From Lachnospiraceae bacterium UBA4338 (GTDB lineage: Bacteria; Bacillota; Clostridia; Lachnospirales; Lachnospiraceae), in contig DGTK01000001.1 in the NCBI GenBank assembly GCA_002393735.1, positions 2,503-29,209 of the forward strand: a stretch of 26,707 nucleotides of DNA, in the 5' to 3' direction. The notes below the pieces were generated by a model. It ran no database searches. It was not told the origin of the DNA and saw only the letters and a list, made by a program, of their open reading frames with translations. The translations under genes and the position numbers were made by a program. Shown here piece after piece: positions 15,040 through 23,138 of this stretch (the stretch's first letter is position 1; each line of letters begins with the position of its first letter).

Positions 15040-16755
15040 ATGAGAAAATTGGAATTGATGATGAAGTCAACATTAGTTGTTATTGGTGCCATTGTAGTGG
15101 CAGGACTTATGTCCATAAATGCACTGGCAGCAGGTGGTACTGTTAATGCTTCTAATGTTAATGTAAGAAGTTCGGCAGATACTACATCTAATTCAGTAGC
15201 GGTGGTAAATACCAATGATGCTGTAACTATTAATACTGAAGTTACAGGTAATGATGGAAAGACATGGTATAATGTTACAACTGCCGGAGGTGTTACAGGT
15301 TTTATTCGTGCAGACCTGGTTACCAAGACTCAGGATGCTGCAGCGACAACAACCACAACAACTACAACAACTCCTGCAACAACAGATAATAATGCAGCAG
15401 CTGCAACAACAAATGCTACAACAACTACCAATAATACAACAACCACAACCACAACCACAACCACAACGACTCCTGCTACAACAGAGCCTAAGGTTCAGGT
15501 AACAGCCATTAATAACCAGACAGCATATATTGCTCCTGCAAGTGTTAATATTCGTAAGACACCGTCCACTAACGGTGATATAGTTGCCAAGGCTCAGCAG
15601 AATTCTGTCATTACCCTGACAGGTGAGACTCAGGCATCGGATAATTATAAGTGGTATCAGGTATCTTTTGAAGCCAATGGTACAACAATGACAGGTTTCA
15701 TCAGATCAGACCTTATTACATTTACTGCTCCTACAGTTAAGCCTGAACAGACAGAGATTACAGGTCAGCAGGGTGGACAGGAAGAACCTGAAGAAACACC
15801 GGTTGAGGAACCTGTAGCAGAAGAACCTGTTGAAGAACCTGTAGTAGAAGAGCCTGTTGAGGAGCCTGCTCCTTCAACAAGTACAGGTATTTCGTCATTA
15901 CATGCTATTCAGCCGGGCGCCGCACCAAGCGTGATTCCTACCGGTTTTGAAGAAGTAGAAGTTAAATTTGGTAATGATACGGTATCAGCTTATGCAAAGG
16001 GTGATTATTATCTTATCTATGCAGAGAATGGTGATAATAATCCAATGTGGTATATCTTCGATTACAGAACATCCAATTTCATTCAGTATGATGGTTTATT
16101 ATCATCAGCTGATGTTAAGGGCGGCGGACTTCTTGGAGGAACAACAAATATTATTATCCTCGCAGTTGCTGCAGTAATCATTTTAGTTTTAGCCATTGTC
16201 GTTGTTTTACTTCTTCTTAGAAGAGGCAGAGGCGGAAATGATGATGACTATGAGACTTACGATTCATATGACGATGATGATAAGTATACAAAGCCATCAA
16301 CATCTGCAAAGAAGACAATCTATGCCAAGGATTCAGTAGAAGACATTCTTGATGATGACGATTTATATGATGATGATATTGTTCCAAGTACATATGCTCC
16401 GGAACCAAAGCAGACATATGTAGAAGAAGAGACATATTCTGATTCCTATTCAGACGATGAATACGAAGATGATGAAGAGGAAGAAGAATATATCGAGAAG
16501 CCAAAGAAGGTAAAGAAAGAAAAAGTTAAGAAAGAAAAAGTTAAAAAAGAAAAGCCTGCCAAGAAAGGCAAAAAGTCATTAGGTGCCAAGTTCCTTGATT
16601 ACTTCACTGAAGTAGAAGAAGTTGAGGATGACGAGGATGAAGAAGATGATGATTACGAAGAGGAAGAATATGTAAAGCCTGCCAAGAAGTCATCAGCTAA
16701 ATCTTCATATATCCCTGATGACGATGAGGATGATATTAATTTCATTGATTTATAA
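15040..16755 (+). CDS. Membrane protein with two SH3b domains and a charged cytoplasmic tail
   Basis: A 571-residue bitopic protein of unknown role. A signal peptide covers about residues 1-31, ending SINALAA. Two bacterial SH3 domains follow, each with the NVNVRSSAD/SVNIRKTPS start and the GFIRADL/GFIRSDL end; such domains often bind cell-wall peptides. They are joined by a Thr-rich, probably unstructured linker (about 101-148). Next come a Pro/Glu-rich stretch with repeated EEPVEEPV units, a small globular segment (about 300-350), and one membrane helix at about 369-394, followed by RRGRGG. The last 175 residues, expected in the cytoplasm, are runs of Asp/Glu broken by Lys-rich segments with three KKEKV/KKEKP repeats. 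AAGGAG lies ten bases before the ATG. It sits between purD and clpC on one apparent transcript. A wall sensor is conceivable, but nothing proves it. Confidence 0.8.
   Translation: MRKLELMMKSTLVVIGAIVVAGLMSINALAAGGTVNASNVNVRSSADTTSNSVAVVNTNDAVTINTEVTGNDGKTWYNVTTAGGVTGFIRADLVTKTQDAAATTTTTTTTTPATTDNNAAAATTNATTTTNNTTTTTTTTTTTTPATTEPKVQVTAINNQTAYIAPASVNIRKTPSTNGDIVAKAQQNSVITLTGETQASDNYKWYQVSFEANGTTMTGFIRSDLITFTAPTVKPEQTEITGQQGGQEEPEETPVEEPVAEEPVEEPVVEEPVEEPAPSTSTGISSLHAIQPGAAPSVIPTGFEEVEVKFGNDTVSAYAKGDYYLIYAENGDNNPMWYIFDYRTSNFIQYDGLLSSADVKGGGLLGGTTNIIILAVAAVIILVLAIVVVLLLLRRGRGGNDDDYETYDSYDDDDKYTKPSTSAKKTIYAKDSVEDILDDDDLYDDDIVPSTYAPEPKQTYVEEETYSDSYSDDEYEDDEEEEEYIEKPKKVKKEKVKKEKVKKEKPAKKGKKSLGAKFLDYFTEVEEVEDDEDEEDDDYEEEEYVKPAKKSSAKSSYIPDDDEDDINFIDL
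15343..15480 (+). repeat. Low-complexity Thr-codon repeat with an AACCAC tandem array
   Basis: ACN-rich sequence encodes two poly-Thr runs, each followed by Pro-Ala-Thr-Thr, suggesting an internal duplication. Within it, 15441-15464 is four perfect tandem copies of AACCAC followed by an imperfect AACGAC. The unit is six bases, so gain or loss of copies would change linker length by two Thr without shifting the frame. Confidence 0.85.
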
Positions 16756-16778
16756 AATAAAACAACAGGGTGACCAAT

Positions 16779-19268
16779 ATGGAATATACGAAGATTTTGA
16801 ATGAATCTTTTGACAGGGCAGCCGCATATTCCAGAAAGTGCAAACAGCAGTACATATATCCGGAGCATCTGTTCCTTGGTATTATAGACTGTGATGAAGT
16901 TCTGGAAGGTCTTGATTTAGTTGATACATTTGCCGGCAAAAGAGATCAGATATTCAAGTTCATAAAAGAAAACTCAGACCCGGAAGGCAAACTGCCACCG
17001 AAAGGTAAAGAGAGAATATCATCAGAATTGGATGCAGTTATGGATAATTCTGAGGATATTGCAAGGCAGCTTGGAGTTCCAAAGGTAAACTGCGAGACCA
17101 CTCTTCTTTCTATTGTTGAGAAGAAGAATGAGTGGGTGAATTTTGCCCTTGAGAAATCCGGTGTTAATGTTGAGATGCTTGTTCGCAAAATCCTTCGTAA
17201 CATGGTTGCAAGCAATGCTGAAGCAAAGAAGGAATTCTTTGCAGGCAGAGTCGGAGCACCCGCCGGCAGAAAAGGCGGTCCCGATGGCAGGACTGAAAAG
17301 GGTGAGAATATCCTTAACAAGTACTGTAAGGATTTAACCAAGGATGCATATGAAGGAAAACTTGATCCTGTATATGGCAGAGATGATGAGACTTTAAGAG
17401 TTATTCAGATATTAAGCAGAAGAAGAAAGAATAATCCTGTAATCTTAGGTGAGCCAGGTGTTGGTAAAACAGCAGTTGTAGAAGGTCTGGCACTTAGAAT
17501 TGTACAGGGAAATGTTCCTTTTAATCTTGAGAATAAGAGAATTCTTTCCCTTGACTTAGCAGCAATGGTTGCCGGAACCACATATCGTGGACAGTTTGAG
17601 GAAAGAATTAAAAAGACAATAGAATATGTTGCACAAAGCGGCGATATTATTCTTTTCTTGGATGAACTTCATACTTTAATGGGCGCAGGCGCCGGCTCTG
17701 ATGATAAATTAGATGCTGCCAATATTTTAAAACCTGCTCTTTCAAGAGGTGAGATACAGCTTATTGGTGCTACAACCTTAAGTGAGTATCGTAAGTTTAT
17801 CGAGAAGGACGGGGCTTTGGAGAGACGTTTCATGACTGTCAATCTTGAAGAGCCTACAGCAGAAGAAACAATCAAAATCATTAAGACTTTAGCTCCTAAA
17901 TATGAGAGATTCCATAAGGTTGTAATTACTGATGAAGCAATTGAAAGCGCAGTAAGGCTTAGTGGAAGATATATTAATGAGCGTAAGTTCCCGGATAAGG
18001 CCATTGATGTAATTGATGAAGCATGTTCACTGGTTCATCTTGCCAAGGTGCCTTATACCAAGACTAAAGAATATTATGATAAACTTGATGAATTGGATCA
18101 GGGCATAGAAGATGCTATCTTTAGTGGCGATTATGCCAAGGCAGGTGCTCTTAAGAAAGAGATGGATAAGACCTATGATGGTCTGGTTGCTCTTGATAAG
18201 AAGTTTGAAAAGAACGATAAGAGTGTGGAGATTTTGCCAGCCCATATTGAAAAGGTAGTATCAACCTGGTGTAAGATTCCAATTTCAAAACTTGTTGAAA
18301 AAGAGAGTGATAAACTTCTCAGACTTGAGAAGGAATTACATAAAAGAGTTGTTGGACAGGATAAGCCGATTGAAGCATTATCAAAGGCTATCAGAAGAGG
18401 TAAGACAGGTCTCGGCGATCCCAACAGACCTATTGGAAGCTTCTTATTCCTTGGCCCAACCGGTGTTGGTAAGACTGAATTATCCAAGGCACTGGCAGAG
18501 GTTCTCTTTGGAGATGAGAAAGCTCTTATCAGATTTGATATGTCTGAATATATGGAGCCTCATGCTGTTGCCAAGTTAATCGGTTCACCTCCGGGATATG
18601 TTGGTCATGATGAGGGCGGACAGCTTACAGACAGAATCAGAACCAATCCATATTCAGTTGTTCTTTTTGATGAAGTGGAAAAAGGTCATCCTGATGTAAT
18701 GAACATTCTTCTTCAGATTCTTGATGACGGACAGCTTACAGATTCAAAGGGCGTTAAGGTAAGCTTTAAGGATGCAGTAATTATCATGACATCCAATATC
18801 GGCGCTGCAAGAATAGTTGAGCCAAAACTCCTTGGTTTTGGTGCAGAGTCAACACCTGACAGCAACTACGAAAATATGAAGAGTAAGGTTATGGAAGAAC
18901 TTAAAAAGACTTTCAGACCTGAATTCATCAACCGTATTGATGAAATATCCGTATTTAAACAGCTTACAAGAAAGGAAATCGTCAGCATAGCAGGACTTCT
19001 GCTTAAGAAGGTTTCTATAAGAGCCAAAGAAAATATGGAAATTAATATTACTTTCTCCCAGAAGTTAAAAGAGTTTATCGCAGATACATGCTCTGATGCC
19101 AAGATGGGTGCAAGACCTATAAGAAGAGGTATTCAGACTAATGTTGATGATGAACTTTCTCAGGAATTCCTTTCAGGTCATATCAAGAGGGGGGATGATG
19201 TCCTTTGTACCGTAGAAAAGGAGAAGGTGATTTTTAAGGTTAAAAGCCCAAAAAAGAAGGAGGGATAG
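16779..19268 (+). CDS. clpC: ATP-dependent Clp protease ATPase subunit ClpC
   Basis: AAA+ unfoldase that feeds substrates to ClpP. The N-terminal repeat domain (about 1-145) is typical but divergent. The first ATPase module has GEPGVGKT (224-231) and ILFLDELHTL, the second GPTGVGKT (559-566) and VVLFDEVEKGHPD. Between them is a short middle region with a UVR-like segment GDYAKAGALKKEMD (about 448-462), the mark of ClpC rather than ClpB. LLGFGAE (Leu685-Gly686-Phe687) is the loop expected to dock ClpP. ATG at 16779 is preferred over GTG at 16770 because AGGGTGA (about 16767-16773) is well spaced only to the former, giving 829 residues. The usual partners ctsR, mcsA and mcsB are not upstream, and no CtsR operator was found. 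radA lies downstream, as in many Firmicutes. Confidence 0.93.
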   Translation: MEYTKILNESFDRAAAYSRKCKQQYIYPEHLFLGIIDCDEVLEGLDLVDTFAGKRDQIFKFIKENSDPEGKLPPKGKERISSELDAVMDNSEDIARQLGVPKVNCETTLLSIVEKKNEWVNFALEKSGVNVEMLVRKILRNMVASNAEAKKEFFAGRVGAPAGRKGGPDGRTEKGENILNKYCKDLTKDAYEGKLDPVYGRDDETLRVIQILSRRRKNNPVILGEPGVGKTAVVEGLALRIVQGNVPFNLENKRILSLDLAAMVAGTTYRGQFEERIKKTIEYVAQSGDIILFLDELHTLMGAGAGSDDKLDAANILKPALSRGEIQLIGATTLSEYRKFIEKDGALERRFMTVNLEEPTAEETIKIIKTLAPKYERFHKVVITDEAIESAVRLSGRYINERKFPDKAIDVIDEACSLVHLAKVPYTKTKEYYDKLDELDQGIEDAIFSGDYAKAGALKKEMDKTYDGLVALDKKFEKNDKSVEILPAHIEKVVSTWCKIPISKLVEKESDKLLRLEKELHKRVVGQDKPIEALSKAIRRGKTGLGDPNRPIGSFLFLGPTGVGKTELSKALAEVLFGDEKALIRFDMSEYMEPHAVAKLIGSPPGYVGHDEGGQLTDRIRTNPYSVVLFDEVEKGHPDVMNILLQILDDGQLTDSKGVKVSFKDAVIIMTSNIGAARIVEPKLLGFGAESTPDSNYENMKSKVMEELKKTFRPEFINRIDEISVFKQLTRKEIVSIAGLLLKKVSIRAKENMEINITFSQKLKEFIADTCSDAKMGARPIRRGIQTNVDDELSQEFLSGHIKRGDDVLCTVEKEKVIFKVKSPKKKEG

Positions 19269-19271
19269 GAA

Positions 19272-19682
19272 ATGGCTTTAGTTAAAGATTTAATCAAGGT
19301 TGAATCAGATGGTAGTCTTAGTTTCGGAGATTATACTTTGGAGGCAAAGGGGAAGCTTGAAGACTTCAAGTATAATGGTGATGTTTATTCCGTTAAGACT
19401 TATAAGCCAATGACTAAGTTTAAAAGAAATGACATGCTGGTTTATGAATCAGTTCCTGGAACCAGTGTAAATAATCTTGTAGAGGATGAAGAAAAACTGG
19501 AATTCTTGGTATCAGGTGAAGGTGATGCACAGATTACAGTTGGTCTTGAAGAGAATACAGAATATGATGTTAATATTGCAGGTACAGATTTAGGCAAGAT
19601 GTCTACAAATATGTCCGGTAAGTTATCACTCAGCATTGATCTTCAGGGCAAGGGTGAAGTAAAGGTAGTAATTAAGAAATAA
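19272..19682 (+). CDS. 136-residue beta-rich protein between clpC and radA, function unknown
   Basis: I do not recognise a characterised family. The protein begins MALVKDLIKVESDGSLSFGD and looks almost entirely beta-stranded, with alternating hydrophobic residues, many Gly and Asp turns and no cysteine. There is no signal peptide or membrane segment, so it is probably cytoplasmic. The segment SFGDYTLEAKGKLEDFKY resembles a small beta-sandwich start, and the C-terminal half (TVGLEENTEYDVNIAG onward) could be a second sheet. It starts three bases after the clpC stop, with GGAGGGATAGGAA as ribosome binding site, and radA starts two bases after its own stop. This spacing implies tight co-expression with ClpC and RadA. 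An adaptor or substrate role for ClpC is possible but only a guess. Confidence 0.85.
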   Translation: MALVKDLIKVESDGSLSFGDYTLEAKGKLEDFKYNGDVYSVKTYKPMTKFKRNDMLVYESVPGTSVNNLVEDEEKLEFLVSGEGDAQITVGLEENTEYDVNIAGTDLGKMSTNMSGKLSLSIDLQGKGEVKVVIKK

Positions 19683-19684
19683 AT

Positions 19685-21055
19685 ATGGCAGCTGGTAAAA
19701 GTAAGACAGTTTTCTTTTGTAAAGAATGCGGGTATGAGTCTCCGAAGTGGGTAGGACAGTGCCCGGGCTGCAAAGAGTGGAATACTATGGTGGAAGAAGT
19801 AGTTAGTAAAACCAAAACTGCTTCTTCCATTTCTATAGGGCTTCCTAAAGCTAAGGTAAGCACTCTTTCAGATATAGTAATTACAAAAGAAGATAAAATT
19901 TCAACTGATATAGAAGAATTAGACAGAGTGCTTGGGGGAGGTATCGTACCCGGTGCTCTTATTCTTGTGGGCGGTGACCCGGGTATAGGTAAGTCCACGC
20001 TTCTTCTTCAGATAAGCAGGCTTCTTAGCAATAAGGGGCAGGAAGTATTATATATATCCGGTGAGGAATCACAAAAACAGATTAAGTTAAGGGCTGAAAG
20101 AATCGGTGAATTCGGTGATAAGTGTAAGATATACTGTGAGACAGATTTAGATGCAATTCGTCAAACCATTACCAATGAAAAGCCGAATATCGTAATCATT
20201 GATTCCATACAGACAATGTATGTAAGTGATATTTCCTCAGCACCGGGCTCTGTATCACAGGTCAGGGAAGCCACCGCAATTCTTATGAGACTTGCAAAGG
20301 AACTTGGAATTGCCATCTGGATAGTAGGTCATGTTACCAAGGAAGGTACTGTGGCAGGTCCAAGAGTATTAGAGCATATGGTGGATACAGTGCTTTATTT
20401 TGAAGGTGACAGGCATGCGTCATACAGAGTGCTTCGTGGTGTGAAAAACAGATTTGGTTCAACCAATGAAATTGGAGTATTTGAGATGCGTGAGCAGGGG
20501 CTTACACAGGTTGAGAATCCTTCAGAATATATGCTTAATGGAAGAATTGATAATGCATCAGGAACCATTGTTTCCTGCGCATTAGAAGGCTCAAGACCAC
20601 TTCTTATTGAGATACAGGCTCTTCTTACAAGAACCAATTTCGGTCTCCCGAGAAGACAGGCCCAGGGTACGGATTATAACAGAATTAATCTTTTGATGGC
20701 AGTGCTTGAAAAGAGAGTAGGACTTAATATGTCAGATCAGGATGCCTATGTTAATATAACAGGTGGCATCAGAATTACAGAACCTGCAATTGACCTTGCA
20801 ATAGTCTTAGCCATAACATCAAGCTTTCGTAATAAACCGCTTGATACAGGACTTGTGGCTATAGGCGAAGTTGGTTTATCCGGAGAGATAAGAAGTATAA
20901 GTCAGATAGATAAAAGAGTATTAGAGGCAAAGCGCCTTGGATTTACAACCTGCGTTGTGCCTGCGTCCAATAAGTCCTCTTTGGAAGGCGTGGATGGAAT
21001 TAATATTATTTATGCCCAGTCTGTTGATGAGGCGATTAAGAATGTATTTAAGTAA
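19685..21055 (+). CDS. radA: DNA repair protein RadA (Sms)
   Basis: RecA-related ATPase/helicase that promotes branch migration during recombination and repair. The N-terminal zinc finger has Cys12, Cys15, Cys26 and Cys29 (FFCKECGYESPKWVGQCPGC). GGDPGIGKST (96-105) is the Walker A motif. KNRFG at 254-258 is the motif unique to RadA. The C-terminal Lon-protease-like domain includes DLAIVLAITSSFRN and VAIGEVGLSGEIRS. The length of 456 is normal. The start is two bases after the previous stop, and no clear Shine-Dalgarno sequence is visible, so translation is probably coupled. clpC-radA proximity is common in Firmicutes. It is the last gene of the run beginning at 9877, although no terminator follows before the tRNA-Trp promoter. 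Confidence 0.97.
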   Translation: MAAGKSKTVFFCKECGYESPKWVGQCPGCKEWNTMVEEVVSKTKTASSISIGLPKAKVSTLSDIVITKEDKISTDIEELDRVLGGGIVPGALILVGGDPGIGKSTLLLQISRLLSNKGQEVLYISGEESQKQIKLRAERIGEFGDKCKIYCETDLDAIRQTITNEKPNIVIIDSIQTMYVSDISSAPGSVSQVREATAILMRLAKELGIAIWIVGHVTKEGTVAGPRVLEHMVDTVLYFEGDRHASYRVLRGVKNRFGSTNEIGVFEMREQGLTQVENPSEYMLNGRIDNASGTIVSCALEGSRPLLIEIQALLTRTNFGLPRRQAQGTDYNRINLLMAVLEKRVGLNMSDQDAYVNITGGIRITEPAIDLAIVLAITSSFRNKPLDTGLVAIGEVGLSGEIRSISQIDKRVLEAKRLGFTTCVVPASNKSSLEGVDGINIIYAQSVDEAIKNVFK

Positions 21056-21065
21056 ATATTTTTTG

Positions 21066-21094
21066 TTGCACATTAAAGGAGATTATGATATAAT
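21066..21094 (+). promoter_or_regulatory. Predicted promoter of tRNA-Trp
   Basis: TTGCAC (21066-21071) and an extended -10 TGATATAAT (TATAAT at 21089-21094) are 17 bases apart. The predicted start near 21101 lies about 13 bases before the mature tRNA 5' end. A terminator follows the tRNA, so the unit can be expressed alone. Confidence 0.8.
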
Positions 21095-21113
21095 CTCTTT
21101 TGTGTGTGGCCTT

Positions 21114-21184
21114 AGGGGAATCATACAATGGCAGTATGACGGTCTCCAAAACCGTTCATGGGGGTTCGAATCCCTCTTCCCCTG
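21114..21184 (+). tRNA. tRNA-Trp, anticodon CCA
   Basis: Acceptor strands AGGGGAA (21114-21120) and TTCCCCT (21177-21183) pair fully, with the G discriminator (21184) expected for tRNA-Trp. The D stem is ATAC/GTAT (21123-21126, 21134-21137). The anticodon stem ACGGT/ACCGT encloses CTCCAAA, with anticodon CCA at 21146-21148. The T-loop is TTCGAAT with stem GGGGG/CCCTC (one G-U pair). The 3' CCA is not encoded. Confidence 0.97.
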
Positions 21185-21186
21185 CT

Positions 21187-21215
21187 AAACCTTATCAGAG
21201 ATGATAAGGTTTTTC
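21187..21215 (+). terminator. Rho-independent terminator after tRNA-Trp
   Basis: AAACCTTATC (21187-21196) pairs perfectly with GATAAGGTTT (21203-21212) around a six-base loop, and the T run continues past the stem. It separates the tRNA from the surface-protein gene that starts 37 bases later. Confidence 0.85.
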
Positions 21216-21251
21216 TTATGTATGAGGGAATTTAAGAATTGAGTAATTTTT

Positions 21252-22973
21252 ATGCAAAGATTTAGAAGATTAATATATATATTTTTTCTGTTCATATTTC
21301 TTTTTATGGTAGCGTTTATGCCGCTGAAAGTCAGAGCGACTGAAGGGATGGAGGCTACTTATAATCTTACATTTACCAAGACAGAACCGGATAATAAAAC
21401 AGTAATTGAAGGCTCAGGCTATGTGCTTTATACGGATGAGGAGTGCAGGGTTAAGGCGCTTTATGCATCAGGGGCAGCAATGGATGAGTTCTTTACGGGA
21501 AATGATGGAAAAATAATTATCAATAATCTTAAGGAAGGTACCTACTATCTTAAGGAATCAACCACACCTTACGGATATGAGAGTGACAAAACTGTTTATA
21601 AGATAGAAATATCCCCTCGCCGAATCAGCCTCCTGGACTCATCAACCAACTCAGCCTTAAAAGGCCTTAAGGGTGAGCCTGTTGTTAAAGAGGTAAGCTT
21701 TAGCAATGTGGACTTTTCAGGAAACGGAATTGAAGGCGGGAGTTTTGCCATATATCCTGATAATAACTGCTTTAAGGCAATTTCCGAGGTGAAGGCAGAT
21801 TCGAAGGGCAATGTGACTTTCGAAGGAATTCGCTATGGAACCTATTATTTGAGACAGACCAAGGCGGCAGCAGGATACAGGGCCTCATGTAAACTTTATA
21901 AGGTGACAGTTTCGGAGGATGTGATTATTAATGACGGAAATGTGGATACAACCACGATTACGAACGATCAGACCTCTGACATTGTGCTTATTCTGGCAAG
22001 TGAAGAAGATAATACTGAGCTCATTAAGGGCGCCAAATTCGGCCTTTATACGGACCCGGACTGCACCGTAATGATGGAAACGGCAGTTTCTGATAATAAT
22101 GGCCAGATTATATTTAATGATGTAACTTTAAGGGGAAGTCTGTATATCAGACAGCTTGAAGTGGCAGATCCGATGGATAATGGCGGAAGAGCATACAGGA
22201 TGTACGATAAAAGGATTTATACCGTATTTATTGATGAATTTGGAAATGTGACTTTCCCAAACATTACCTATGAGGGTTTTGTATTCGAGGAATGCAGCGT
22301 TAATAAGATATTAAACGTTCCCGTAACCATCGTGTCGGTAGGCGCTCTGTGTAAATTCGAGGATGCAGAAGGTGAGACTTTATTAATTAATGATATTGGC
22401 AGGGAAGCAGAAAGCGTGATTTTCTCAATCAGCGCGCTTGGTGGAACTGATACCCCTTCAGATAATAACAAACTGGTGGCATCATATGGAGCCACAGGAC
22501 GCCTTGCAAGGGCAAATATGGATATAGATGTAACATTTATGCCTAATGATACAATATGGCGTTATAAGGTGGAAGAAGTGTCTTATCCGGTGGGATATGA
22601 TGCGAGTGATGAAAGAATGGAATACTTAGTCAAAATCACCAAGGACGAAGAGGGCGAGATAACAGTTCGCTATGCCATAGACGGAAGCAAGTTTAAGTTA
22701 TATAAGGATAGCACACAGATTATATATACGCATACAAGAACAGAGGATTATGATTATCTTGTGGCAAAGGCTGAAGAAGAGACGACAGGTGACGAAAATG
22801 CAGGAAATGGCAGCCAGAGTATTAAAGAAAACGTGGTTAAGACGGAATATGTTCCTAACAGCGTTGTTGACAGTATTTATATTATTGTGCCGGCGGCTTT
22901 GCTGGTATTACTGATAATTCTTGCAGTATTCTTTGCAATTAAACAGTTTGGTGTCAAAAATATATCCCTCTAA
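21252..22973 (+). CDS. Membrane-anchored surface protein with SpaA-like prealbumin-fold domains
   Basis: A 573-residue exported protein. The N-terminus is a strongly hydrophobic signal (about 1-29, ending KVRA). Repeated units resemble the SpaA/Cna-B fold: EGSGYVLYTDEEC, GGSFAIYPDNNC and KGAKFGLYTDPDC each start a unit, and GTYYLKESTTPYGY, GTYYLRQTKAAAGY and SLYIRQLEVADP end them. A further, more divergent unit contains KVEEVSYPVGYD. In the first unit, Lys43 and Glu102 fit the pair that forms an intramolecular isopeptide bond; the second and third lack both. The C-terminus has a membrane helix (about 541-562) and a short basic tail but no LPXTG motif, so membrane rather than sortase anchoring is likely. 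No convincing ribosome binding site or promoter precedes the ATG. Function is unknown; adhesion or scaffolding is a family-based guess. Confidence 0.82.
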   Translation: MQRFRRLIYIFFLFIFLFMVAFMPLKVRATEGMEATYNLTFTKTEPDNKTVIEGSGYVLYTDEECRVKALYASGAAMDEFFTGNDGKIIINNLKEGTYYLKESTTPYGYESDKTVYKIEISPRRISLLDSSTNSALKGLKGEPVVKEVSFSNVDFSGNGIEGGSFAIYPDNNCFKAISEVKADSKGNVTFEGIRYGTYYLRQTKAAAGYRASCKLYKVTVSEDVIINDGNVDTTTITNDQTSDIVLILASEEDNTELIKGAKFGLYTDPDCTVMMETAVSDNNGQIIFNDVTLRGSLYIRQLEVADPMDNGGRAYRMYDKRIYTVFIDEFGNVTFPNITYEGFVFEECSVNKILNVPVTIVSVGALCKFEDAEGETLLINDIGREAESVIFSISALGGTDTPSDNNKLVASYGATGRLARANMDIDVTFMPNDTIWRYKVEEVSYPVGYDASDERMEYLVKITKDEEGEITVRYAIDGSKFKLYKDSTQIIYTHTRTEDYDYLVAKAEEETTGDENAGNGSQSIKENVVKTEYVPNSVVDSIYIIVPAALLVLLIILAVFFAIKQFGVKNISL

Positions 22974-23138
22974 ATAATGCATTACTTTGGATACTGTGTT
23001 ATAATTTACTTTAGCAGGTTAAAATAGTAGCAGATTTTTTGGCAAAAAAAGGTCAAAAAAGCAAATTTGGCTAATATTGTGTTAAAATTAAGCAATATTA
23101 TAGTAGATTTTTGTTCGGATTAGCAATATAATTCTTAT
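22974..23138 (+). other. AT-rich intergenic region with an inverted repeat and degenerate direct repeats
   Basis: No gene is visible. TAATATTG (23072-23079) and CAATATTA (23093-23100) form a perfect 8-base inverted repeat with a 13-base spacer, possibly an operator. AGCAATAT occurs at 23091-23098 and again at 23122-23129, 31 bases apart (about three helical turns). Two degenerate copies of an ATAGTAG...ATTTTT motif lie near 23024-23040 and 23100-23112. TGTTATAAT (TATAAT at 23000-23005) is an extended -10-like element without a good -35. No terminator for the upstream surface-protein gene was found. Confidence 0.5.
23127..23132 (+). promoter_or_regulatory. Probable -10 element before the structured RNA
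   Basis: A perfect TATAAT lies about seven bases before the predicted 5' end of the hairpin-rich segment at 23139. No good -35 sits at the right distance (23104-23109 reads TAGATT). An activator could be needed; the repeated AGCAATAT overlaps this element. Confidence 0.45.

Noticed and set aside
15251..15502. Gln-rich 83-residue reading frame
   Set aside because: It is the shifted frame of the Thr-codon repeat (ACA/ACC read as CAA/CAG) inside the SH3b gene and has no ribosome binding site.
23035..23060. Hairpin TTTTTTGGC/GTCAAAAAA as a terminator for the SpaA-like gene
   Set aside because: The stem is mostly A-U with a G-U pair, and no T run follows it on either strand.
23051..23068. CtsR-like operator (GGTCAAA followed by a similar element)
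   Set aside because: Only one heptad matches. The second half reads GCAAATT, and the site is not near clpC.
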